DNA from: Nonomuraea dietziae | GTDB taxonomy: Bacteria > Actinomycetota > Actinomycetes > Streptosporangiales > Streptosporangiaceae | Assembly (NCBI RefSeq): GCF_014195505.1 | Contig: NZ_JACIBV010000001.1 | Location: 8,308,001 to 8,372,000 of the forward strand | Direction: 5' to 3' | Length of the DNA: 64,000 nucleotides | Part shown: positions 6,573-13,756 of the stretch, piece by piece | Numbering within the stretch: position 1 is the stretch's first letter | How the letters are laid out: the number at the start of each line of letters is the position of its first letter | Notes under the pieces: model-generated | What the model saw: only the letters and a program-made list of their open reading frames with translations | Database searches by the model: none | What the model was told of the DNA's origin: nothing | Translations under genes and position numbers: made by a program

Positions 6573-8978
6573 TCATGCGTTCTTTCGTGCTGCCCTGCTC
6601 CAGAGCCTGATGTTCTCCAGGCGGTCGAAGCCGTCCAGCACTCTCTCTCCCATGCCGCGCATCCGCAGCAGGGTGGAGGGCGGCAGCAGCGTCGCCCTGA
6701 TCCGCCTGCCGCGTGAGGCCGTGGCCGCCAGCGCCCGCCGTACGATCCGCAGCTCCCTCTTCAGCGGCGTGATCGAGCCGGGGTCGCGCGCGAACAGCAG
6801 CCGCTCCACGGCGGAGGCGATCGCGGTGATCGATCCGGCCGCCTCGGCGTCGAACTCGTGCTGCTGGGTGAGCCGGCGGGCCAGCGCCCTCGGGGTCTCG
6901 CTCGGCGCCCGCGCCATCCCGTAGTCGCACAGCACGTCGTCGAGCTCGGCCCAGGCCGCGGCGACCGAGCGGTCCACCTTCTCCGCCCTGGCCGTCACCT
7001 CGTCGGAAGGTCCTGAGATCTTCCACGTCAGCGCCCGTACCCGCCGGTTCCTGATCACCAGTCTGACCATCGCGGGGATGAGCAGCAGAACCAGCAGCGC
7101 GGCCACCCCGAGGCCGATCGTGACCCAGAGCGGCGTGGTCTCCACCGGCGTGATCGGGCCGCTGTAGACGCCCTCGGGGTCGAGCTCCCTCAGCCTGTCG
7201 CGGCTGTTGGGCGCGCCCGAGGGGGTGTCGGAGCCCGTGGTGGGGCTCGTGCTCGGGTCGTCGGTGCTCGGCGTGGTCTCGGCGGGCCTCGGCAGCGAGT
7301 AGTCGGGGACGCGGGCGGTGCCCTGTCCCGCGCTGCCCGCGGGCGTCGGCTCGAAGGCCAGCCAGCCCACCCCTTCGAAGTACAGCTCGGGCCAGGCGTG
7401 CGAGTCGTGCGTGCGCACCTCCCAGCGGCTCTCGATCTTGGTCCCGCCCGTGTAGCCGATGGCCACCCTCGCGGGGATCCCGATCGACCTGGCCAGCACC
7501 GCCATCGCCGAGGCGAACTGCTCGCAGTAGCCCGTCCTGCTCTGGATGAGGAAGTCGGTCAGCGCCTCGGTGTTGTGCCCCTGGGTCTCCAGGCTGTAGG
7601 TGAAGCCGCCGGTCCTGGTGAAGAACTGCTGGAGCTTGACCGCCGCCTCGTACTTCGTCGGGCTGTCGGCCGCGATCTCCGTGGCCAGCTCCCTGATCCG
7701 CGTGGGCAGCTCGGGCAGCTGCACGTAGCGAGGGTCGATCTCGGGACGCTCCGAGGAGGCGTCGAGCTGGTCGGCGGTCGGCTCCGGCTCGGTGCTGACC
7801 ACCTGGTACTGCAGGCCGCTGGCCAGGTCGCCCGAGGAGAAGACCATCAGCGAGTCGACGTCGGCGCGCCAGTCTCCCTCCGCCCTCACCAGCTGCGGCG
7901 GGTACGGCAGCGGCAGGAACTCCAGCGGGTCGACGTCGTCGCTGATCTGGATGTCGGTCTCGACCCTCGAGGTCTTGGTCGAGGGCGCGAGGCCTGGCGG
8001 CGGCGGGAGCGGACCCTGGTCGACCCTGTTCTCCGGCCGGCCCTTCATCTTGGTCATCGTCCAGCGCTCGCCGTCGAAGACGTCGAGGGCGTAGATCCTC
8101 AGATAGCGGGGCGCGTCGTCGCTGCTGGTGTAGGAGAGAACGGCGGTGTTCTCGGGCAGTTGCAGCCGCCCCCTGAGGTTGGCGACAGGGTCCGGCACGC
8201 TGATGGTGCCGCCCTTGCCCTTGCCGCTGCCGCCCACCCCGAACCCGAACAGCGGGTCGGGCTCGAGCGTCGGCAGCAGCGCGGGCAGCACCACCGCCAG
8301 CGCGATCGCGGTGAACCCGATGCGCTTGCCGGAAAGGCGCAGCCCGCGGGTGTCGGCCGTCTCCTGGTTGCCGCTCTCGGCGGCGCGGCTGCGCCGTACC
8401 AGGACGGCCCTGCCCCAGTGCCCCACGCGCTCGCGGCCGTCGGCGATCAGCAGGCTGGTGAAGCCGAGCGCGCCGAGGATGAAGGCGGGCCAGCCGATCG
8501 GGTCGGGCAGCACCGCGGCGGGCACCGTGAACAGCGCCAGCAGCGGAAGGCCGGCCAGCGCCGCCCTGCGCAGGCGGGTGACGAACAGGTCGACGACGAT
8601 CGCGATGAGCCCGACGCCCGCGGTGGTGAGCATGGCGATCGGGGGATCGTCGGGCACGGGGGCGGCGAAGCGCTGGATGTCGGCGAAGCCCGTGGCCAGC
8701 AGGTCGAGCAGCGCCCCCGCCGACTCCTTGGTCGGCACCAGCAGCGCCCACGCCTTCTCACCCGTGTAGACGGCGGTGAGGTAGACGCCGAGCGCGACCA
8801 GGCCGAGCACCGGCGCCGCCCACCCGGGGAGGGTCAGCCTGCTGCTCACCACCCCCGCGACGGTGACGGCGAGGACCGCTCCGAGCGAGCCCCACAGCCA
8901 CGCGCCGCCTTCGAACAGCGGATAGAGCGTCAGCGACACCGCCAGGGTGGCGACGCCCGACCAGATGGGCAGCCTCAT
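6573..8978 (-). CDS. TgpA-like membrane transglutaminase-domain protein
   Basis: An 801-aa protein of the TgpA/DUF3488 family. About seven membrane helices occupy residues 1-230, an extracytoplasmic region follows, and a transglutaminase-like cysteine-protease core lies near residues 440-560. A further membrane helix (LWVTIGLGVAALLVLLLI) comes near 615, then a cytoplasmic DUF4129-like tail. The catalytic triad is recognisable: Cys in SRTGYCEQFASAMAV, His in THDSHAWPELYF, and Asp/Glu shortly after. Members in other bacteria are encoded with MoxR and DUF58 proteins, as here; the in vivo substrate is unknown. The ATG start overlaps the DUF58 stop (ATGA), so it is translationally coupled as the last gene of the minus-strand operon. 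Confidence 0.9.
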   Translation of the reverse strand: MRLPIWSGVATLAVSLTLYPLFEGGAWLWGSLGAVLAVTVAGVVSSRLTLPGWAAPVLGLVALGVYLTAVYTGEKAWALLVPTKESAGALLDLLATGFADIQRFAAPVPDDPPIAMLTTAGVGLIAIVVDLFVTRLRRAALAGLPLLALFTVPAAVLPDPIGWPAFILGALGFTSLLIADGRERVGHWGRAVLVRRSRAAESGNQETADTRGLRLSGKRIGFTAIALAVVLPALLPTLEPDPLFGFGVGGSGKGKGGTISVPDPVANLRGRLQLPENTAVLSYTSSDDAPRYLRIYALDVFDGERWTMTKMKGRPENRVDQGPLPPPPGLAPSTKTSRVETDIQISDDVDPLEFLPLPYPPQLVRAEGDWRADVDSLMVFSSGDLASGLQYQVVSTEPEPTADQLDASSERPEIDPRYVQLPELPTRIRELATEIAADSPTKYEAAVKLQQFFTRTGGFTYSLETQGHNTEALTDFLIQSRTGYCEQFASAMAVLARSIGIPARVAIGYTGGTKIESRWEVRTHDSHAWPELYFEGVGWLAFEPTPAGSAGQGTARVPDYSLPRPAETTPSTDDPSTSPTTGSDTPSGAPNSRDRLRELDPEGVYSGPITPVETTPLWVTIGLGVAALLVLLLIPAMVRLVIRNRRVRALTWKISGPSDEVTARAEKVDRSVAAAWAELDDVLCDYGMARAPSETPRALARRLTQQHEFDAEAAGSITAIASAVERLLFARDPGSITPLKRELRIVRRALAATASRGRRIRATLLPPSTLLRMRGMGERVLDGFDRLENIRLWSRAARKNA

Positions 8979-10228
8979 GCCGCACCTCCCACGGCGAAGC
9001 GGGTCTTGACACCCGCGCTCGGCCAGACAGTGGCGAGGGAGGTGCCCGCGGGCAGGGTGACGATCCGCCAGCCCGACCCTGCCAGCACCGCCTCGACCGC
9101 CTGCCTGCGGTCGGCCGAGCCGTACTCCCTGGCCTCCCAGCCCTCCACGTCGAGCAGGACGGCCACGCCCGTCGCGCCGCCGTGCCTGACCTTGGCCAGT
9201 TCCCTGGCCTCCTCGGGGTCCATGGCGCCGAGCACGGCGACGATCAGGCCGTCGCCTCCGCCCTGGCGCAGCGCGTTGATGCCCAGCTCCAGCGACCTGG
9301 CGGGGCTGTTGCGCACCACGGCGAGCGTGTCGAGCAGCGACCAGCCGACCCCGCTCTCGCTCAGGTGCTCGGGCCCCTGGTCGGTGACCAGGCGCACGCC
9401 CAGTCCTTCACGGGCCAGGTGCAGGCCGATCGAGGCGGCGGCGGAGACGGCCACCTCGAAGGAGGAACGGGGACCCTCGCCGCGGTGGGCGTGCCTGCGG
9501 GTGTCGAGCAGCAGCGCCCCCCTGCTCTGCCACTGCTGCTCCTCGCGGCGCACCATCAGCTCGCCGTAGCGGGCGGTGGAGCGCCAGTGCACTCTGCGCA
9601 GGTCGTCGCCCTGCCGGTACTCGCGAGGGGCGACGTCGTCGTCGCCCGCCGCCGCCACACTCCTCGTACGGCTGTCGCCGCCGCCGGTCCACTCCCCGGA
9701 CAGGCGCACGTGCGGCAGCGCGACCACCTGGGGCGTCACGACGAGGGTGTCGCTGATGGTGAACGCCCTCGTCAGCTCGACCAGACCGAAGGGGTCGGTG
9801 ATCCGTACCGACAGGGGGCCGATGGTGTAGCGGCCACGCAGGTCGGAGCGGACGCGGTAGTCGATCTCCCTGATGCCCTTGGACTCCACTCTGTCCAGGA
9901 CGAACCTGGGCCTGGTGCCGAGGGCGTAGGGAACGGTGTCCTCGATCAGCAGCAGTCCGGTCGGCAGGCGGGTGACGTTCTCCAGCCGCAACGTGACGGT
10001 CGCCTCGCCGCCCACCTCCCTCCTGGGAGGGTCGAGGCGCCTGGCGCAGCTCAGCCGGTAGCGGGTCCTGGCCACGACCAGCGCTGCGAGCAGCGGCAGC
10101 GACATGATCAGCACCCCGATCCTCAGCAGGTCGTGCTCACCGAGCAGCAGCGCCATCAACAGCGCGGCCACCCCCGAGGCCAGGAACGACCTGCCCCTGG
10201 AGGTGAGGGCGCGCAGTCCGGCCATCAC
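8975..10228 (-). CDS. DUF58 domain protein
   Basis: A 417-aa DUF58 (vWA-like) protein. Two close membrane helices lie near residues 15-53, followed by a beta-rich extracytoplasmic or membrane-near region. The DUF58 signature lies around residues 205-235 (EYRQGDDLRRVHWRSTARYGELMVR, written here only as its recognisable pieces YRQGDDLRRVHW and LMVREE-like). In MoxR operons this family acts with the AAA+ ATPase, probably as an adaptor for assembly or activation of membrane complexes; the direct role is inference. GTG at 10228 overlaps the moxR stop, and an ATG at 10225 is an alternative. The downstream overlap with the transglutaminase gene is 4 bp. Confidence 0.88.
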   Translation of the reverse strand: MMAGLRALTSRGRSFLASGVAALLMALLLGEHDLLRIGVLIMSLPLLAALVVARTRYRLSCARRLDPPRREVGGEATVTLRLENVTRLPTGLLLIEDTVPYALGTRPRFVLDRVESKGIREIDYRVRSDLRGRYTIGPLSVRITDPFGLVELTRAFTISDTLVVTPQVVALPHVRLSGEWTGGGDSRTRSVAAAGDDDVAPREYRQGDDLRRVHWRSTARYGELMVRREEQQWQSRGALLLDTRRHAHRGEGPRSSFEVAVSAAASIGLHLAREGLGVRLVTDQGPEHLSESGVGWSLLDTLAVVRNSPARSLELGINALRQGGGDGLIVAVLGAMDPEEARELAKVRHGGATGVAVLLDVEGWEAREYGSADRRQAVEAVLAGSGWRIVTLPAGTSLATVWPSAGVKTRFAVGGAA

Positions 10229-11202
10229 GACGCTCGGGTCTCCGGCACGGGCACCCGCCGTACGAGCTCGGTGACCACCTGCTCGGGCATGCGGCGCTGA
10301 CCCTGCGCCTCGATGCTCGGCAGCAGCCGGTGGGCCAGGACCGGGATGGCCAGCTCCTGCATGTCGTCGGGGATGACGTAGTCACGACCCGACAGCGCGG
10401 CGTGCGCCCTCGCGGCGCGCACCAACTGGAGCGTGGACCTCGGCGAGGCGCCCAGACGCAGGTCGGGGGAGTGGCGCGTGGCCGTCACGAGGTCGATGGC
10501 GTACTTCTTCACCGGCTGGGAGACGTAGACCCCGCGCACGGCCTCGATCAGCGCGCGCACCTCGGCGGTGGTGGCGACGGGCTGCAGCTTGTCCAGCGGG
10601 GAGGTGCCGCCGTGCACGTCGAGCATCTCCAGCTCGGCGGCGGGCTCGGGATAGCCCATCGCCACCCTGGCGGTGAACCTGTCGCGCTGCGCCTCGGGAA
10701 GGGGATAGGTGCCCTCCATCTCGATGGGGTTCTGGGTCGCGATCACCATGAAGGGGGAGTCGAGCTCATAGGTGACGCCGTCGACGGTCACCTGGTGCTC
10801 CTCCATGCACTCCAGCAGCGCCGACTGTGTCTTGGGCGAGGCTCTGTTGATCTCGTCGCCGACCACGATGTTGGCGAAGATCGGGCCGGGCTTGAACTCG
10901 AACTCCCTCGTCTGCTGGTTGTAGGCGCTCACTCCTGTGATGTCGCTGGGCAACAGGTCGGGGGTGAACTGCACACGCCTGACAGGACAGTCGATGGAGC
11001 GCGCCAACGCCTTGGCCAGCATGGTCTTGCCGACGCCCGGGACATCTTCGATGAGAAGGTGGCCCTCCGACAGCAACACGGTGAGGGTCAGCCGGACGGC
11101 GTCGCTCTTCCCCTCGATCACCGATTCGATCGCCTGCCGAATCCGGTGCGCGGTGGAGACCAGCTCGTCGAGCTGGGGAGAGACGTCATGGGTTACTGCC
11201 AC
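10225..11202 (-). CDS. MoxR-family AAA+ ATPase
   Basis: A 325-aa MoxR ATPase, the chaperone-like motor of the MoxR-DUF58-TgpA operon. Walker A is DVPGVGKT (residues 53-60), Walker B is VVGDEINRASPKTQSALLE, sensor 1 is VIATQNPIEMEG, and the C-terminal lid domain carries LGASPRSTLQLVRAARAHA. GTG at 11202 is chosen because GGAGG lies four bases upstream; the open frame extends to 11226 with a TTG that has no Shine-Dalgarno. It is the promoter-proximal gene of three overlapping minus-strand genes and is divergent from mraZ across a 459-bp spacer. Confidence 0.92.
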   Translation of the reverse strand: MAVTHDVSPQLDELVSTAHRIRQAIESVIEGKSDAVRLTLTVLLSEGHLLIEDVPGVGKTMLAKALARSIDCPVRRVQFTPDLLPSDITGVSAYNQQTREFEFKPGPIFANIVVGDEINRASPKTQSALLECMEEHQVTVDGVTYELDSPFMVIATQNPIEMEGTYPLPEAQRDRFTARVAMGYPEPAAELEMLDVHGGTSPLDKLQPVATTAEVRALIEAVRGVYVSQPVKKYAIDLVTATRHSPDLRLGASPRSTLQLVRAARAHAALSGRDYVIPDDMQELAIPVLAHRLLPSIEAQGQRRMPEQVVTELVRRVPVPETRAS

Positions 11203-11569
11203 CAGGCCTCCATGAGAGAAGTGCAACGACCGTCCGCTCGGGCTGCTATTGCGGGAGCCTTGCCATTCCTTTTCATTGTGTGTACGACCCTACGACGAGG
11301 AGGGTTCTTGAGCGACTTTTGTGGATATTCGGCGAACAGCCACAGTGTTCAGGCGATCCGTCCGGTTCTTGTCGCATAGTGGTGCGAATCCGGTGACACG
11401 GCTCCTCCACTTTCCTCCACGGCCGGCGCGGTCGCCCGGTATTCACCGATCATTTCGGCGTTCGACACGCCCGCGCCGCCTCAGCGCCGCCCACCGCCCC
11501 CCACTCCACTCCACCGCCCTGACCTGCGTAAACGCGTGAGAAACGGCAGCCGAAGACGGTTCGAATCAG
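11203..11569. other. divergent intergenic region, moxR/mraZ
   Basis: About 370 bp without a plausible gene, less GC-rich than its surroundings near 11260-11360. It must hold the moxR promoter on the minus strand, but I cannot choose a convincing pair of hexamers. No terminator-like hairpin or known RNA motif is seen. Confidence 0.4.
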
Positions 11570-11612
11570 TTGACGGTGGGGAGAAGTGGAGTATGGTGGT
11601 GCGCAGTGGAGG
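11570..11612 (+). promoter_or_regulatory. mraZ promoter overlapped by MraZ-box-like repeats
   Basis: TTGACG (11570-11575) and TATGGT (11592-11597) with a 16-bp spacer form a good vegetative promoter. Superimposed are four GTGG words at 11576, 11586, 11596 and 11606, exactly 10 bp apart. MraZ proteins of other bacteria bind direct repeats of similar GTGG/TGGG words with about one helical turn spacing, so this is very probably the autoregulatory MraZ operator of the dcw cluster. Confidence 0.78.
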
Positions 11613-11661
11613 GCCGGTGCACCAGCGCTGAGCGCTTCATGAGGCACGGGAGGTGGGGCCG

Positions 11662-12093
11662 GTGTTCCTCGGCACCCATCAACCGCGTCTTGACGACAAG
11701 GGACGGCTGTTCCTGCCGGCTAAGTACCGTGAGGAGCTGGCGGAGGGTCTTGTGATCACCAAAGGCCAGGAGCGATGCCTCTACGTCTTTCCCGTGGGGG
11801 AGTTCCAGCGCATTACCGAGGCTCTCAGCACTGCCCCGGTCACCGCCAAGGCGGTCCGGGACTACAGCCGTGTCTTCTTCGCCAGCGCGTCCGACGAGAC
11901 TCCCGACAAGCAGGGGCGCATCACGATTCCGCAGGCCCTCAGGCGGTACGCGGGGCTGGAGCGTGACTGCGTGGTCATCGGAGCCAACACCCGTCTGGAG
12001 ATCTGGGACCAACAGGCCTGGGACACCTATCTGGTGGACCAGGAGCAGGCTTTCGCCGATCTCTCGGAGGAGGTGCTGCCAGGGATTCTCTAG
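11662..12093 (+). CDS. mraZ: transcriptional regulator MraZ
   Basis: A 143-aa AbrB-fold DNA-binding protein with two MraZ repeats. The first contains FLGTHQPRLDDKGRLFLPAKYR, given in shorter form LDDKGRLFLPAKYR near residues 10-23. The second contains TPDKQGRITIPQALRRYAGL near 77-96. MraZ forms ring-shaped oligomers and regulates its own dcw operon. GTG at 11662 is chosen because the family starts at VFLGTH and GGGAGG ends 8 bases upstream; the GTG at 11653 would add three residues. A 228-bp spacer separates it from rsmH, whose product opposes MraZ in E. coli. Confidence 0.95.
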   Translation: MFLGTHQPRLDDKGRLFLPAKYREELAEGLVITKGQERCLYVFPVGEFQRITEALSTAPVTAKAVRDYSRVFFASASDETPDKQGRITIPQALRRYAGLERDCVVIGANTRLEIWDQQAWDTYLVDQEQAFADLSEEVLPGIL

Positions 12094-12321
12094 TCACGGC
12101 CGATCCGTCGGTGATGTCGTTCGGCGAGGTCTCCACCCGCAACCACTCGCCCGCCAGCTGATGCACCTTCCCCGGTGTCAGATGGCAGGCGTCCACGAAG
12201 CGGGTGCGGATGGGGACCTGGCCGGACGGCTACGGGTGGGGACCCATGAGCGGGACACCGGAGGCGGGCCGTAGCGTCATCCGCGAGTACAGACGCATTC
12301 AGCAGGAGGGGGGTTTCAGTA
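12094..12321. other. spacer mraZ-rsmH
   Basis: No gene-like frame with family similarity. An ATG frame at 12246 runs on into rsmH in another phase and is rejected. The rsmH Shine-Dalgarno (AGGAGG at 12304-12309) lies at the end. I see no hairpin strong enough to call a terminator, so read-through from the mraZ promoter is likely. Confidence 0.4.
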
Positions 12322-13299
12322 ATGCACGGAGATGGCAACACTGCGGGCACGGGTGGTCACGTTCCCGTGATGCTCGAGCGGGTGCTGGAGCTCCTGGCCC
12401 CCGCGTTGACGGGGCCCTCGCCGGTGATGGTCGACGCCAACCTCGGCCTCGGCGGTCACTCGGAGGCGCTCCTCGCCGCGCATGCCTCCCTTCACCTCAT
12501 CGGCATCGACCGCGATCCTTTCGCGATCGAGTTCTCCACGCGCAGGCTCGCTCCCTTCGCCGACCGGGTCACGCTGGTCCACGCCTCCTCCGACGACATG
12601 TCCGAGGTGCTGGCGAGGGCGGGCAGGCCCGTGATCGACGGCGTCCTGTTCGATCTCGGCGTCTCCTCCCCGCAGCTGGACGAGGGCGAGCGAGGCTTCG
12701 CCTACTCCTACGACGCCAGGCTCGACATGCGCATGGACACCGAGCAGTCGCTCACGGCGGAGGAGGTGGTCAACACCTACTCCGTGGGAGAGCTGACCCG
12801 CATCCTCCGCGACTACGGGGAGGAAAGGTTCGCGCCGCGTGTCGCGGCGTTCATTGTCAAGGAAAGGGCCAAGGAGGCCATAACGTCGACTAAGCGGCTC
12901 GCCGACATCGTCCGCGCAGCGATTCCAGCCGCGACCCGACGTACCGGGGGCAACCCCGCAAAACGTACTTTCCAGGCGTTGCGTATCGAGGTCAACGCGG
13001 AGCTGACCGCTTTCGAGACGGCGCTCCCAGCCTCACTCGACGCGCTGGCGCTGGGTGGGAGAGTCGTCGTTCTCTCCTACCACTCCCTTGAGGACCGGCT
13101 GACCAAGCAGGTTCTCGCGGCGCGAACCAGGGACACCAGCCCGCCGGGGCTGCCTGTCCCGTTGCCGGCTCACCAGCCGCGGTTCCGCCTCCTGACGAGG
13201 GGAGCCGAGCTCCCGACTGACGAAGAGCTCGCCCGCAATCCGCGGGCGGCCTCGGCCCGGCTAAGGGCGGCAGAGAGGATCCGTGTTGACGAGTACTGA
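12322..13299 (+). CDS. rsmH: 16S rRNA (cytosine-1402-N4)-methyltransferase
   Basis: RsmH (MraW) methylates N4 of C1402 in the decoding centre of 16S rRNA using SAM. The 325-aa protein has the SAM-binding DANLGLGGHSEALL motif (residues 35-48), GVLFDLGVSSPQLDEGERGF split across 110-129, and the terminal block VLSYHSLEDRLTKQ near 252-265. The ATG at 12322 is preceded by AGGAGG about 13 bases upstream, slightly far. It starts the tightly packed part of the dcw operon, and its 3' end overlaps ftsL by 17 bp. Confidence 0.97.
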   Translation: MHGDGNTAGTGGHVPVMLERVLELLAPALTGPSPVMVDANLGLGGHSEALLAAHASLHLIGIDRDPFAIEFSTRRLAPFADRVTLVHASSDDMSEVLARAGRPVIDGVLFDLGVSSPQLDEGERGFAYSYDARLDMRMDTEQSLTAEEVVNTYSVGELTRILRDYGEERFAPRVAAFIVKERAKEAITSTKRLADIVRAAIPAATRRTGGNPAKRTFQALRIEVNAELTAFETALPASLDALALGGRVVVLSYHSLEDRLTKQVLAARTRDTSPPGLPVPLPAHQPRFRLLTRGAELPTDEELARNPRAASARLRAAERIRVDEY

Positions 13300-13756
13300 G
13301 CAGGAGATCAGGCGGGGAGCGCCCGCCAGGGCCGGCGCGCCCAGGACCGCTCCGGCTAGGACCGGAGCCCGCAGGCCGAGCGCGCCCGCGGCGGATCGGA
13401 CGGCGACCCGTCCCTCCACTGCGCGCACGCGCCCCGCGGAGGCGAGCGCGGCCAAGCCCGCGCGCGTGCGGCGGCCGATGTCGCGCAAGCAGCGCGCGCC
13501 CTTCGTGCTGCTCGTCGTCGGCCTGCTCTGCGGCGGCCTGATCAGCCTGCTGCTGCTCAACACGGTGCTCAACCGCGACTCCTTCACCCAGAACACGCTG
13601 CGTGAGGAGACCGCCCAGCTGCAGCGGGAGAACGAGGCGCTCAGGCAGGCCAACGCCAAGAAGGAGCAGCCCGCCCAGCTCGCGCGCGACGCCGAACTGC
13701 AGGGCGAGAAGTGGGACCCGACGGTCGGCTCGATCGAGGTAGGCCAGGACAGGTGA
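13283..13756 (+). CDS. ftsL: FtsL-like divisome protein
   Basis: Small bitopic division protein by position and architecture. A cytoplasmic tail of about 68 residues rich in Ala, Arg, Pro and Thr is followed by a single membrane helix (APFVLLVVGLLCGGLISLLL, residues 72-91). A periplasmic-side coiled coil (TLREETAQLQRENEALRQAN, about 105-124) completes it. Such proteins bridge FtsQ and FtsW/FtsI. Sequence conservation of FtsL is very low, so the call rests on gene order and topology. GTG at 13283 overlaps rsmH; TTG at 13286 is also possible. The basic tail is longer than in most FtsL proteins, and the stop overlaps the ftsI start (GTGA). Confidence 0.82.
   Translation: MLTSTEQEIRRGAPARAGAPRTAPARTGARRPSAPAADRTATRPSTARTRPAEASAAKPARVRRPMSRKQRAPFVLLVVGLLCGGLISLLLLNTVLNRDSFTQNTLREETAQLQRENEALRQANAKKEQPAQLARDAELQGEKWDPTVGSIEVGQDR

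Noticed and set aside
11559..11568. tRNA T-arm-like GTTCGAATC
   Set aside because: No acceptor, D or anticodon arms fold around it, and it merges into the mraZ promoter.
12246..12893. Possible gene between mraZ and rsmH running in another frame
   Set aside because: It continues through rsmH out of phase, giving Arg/Gly-rich sequence without similarity.
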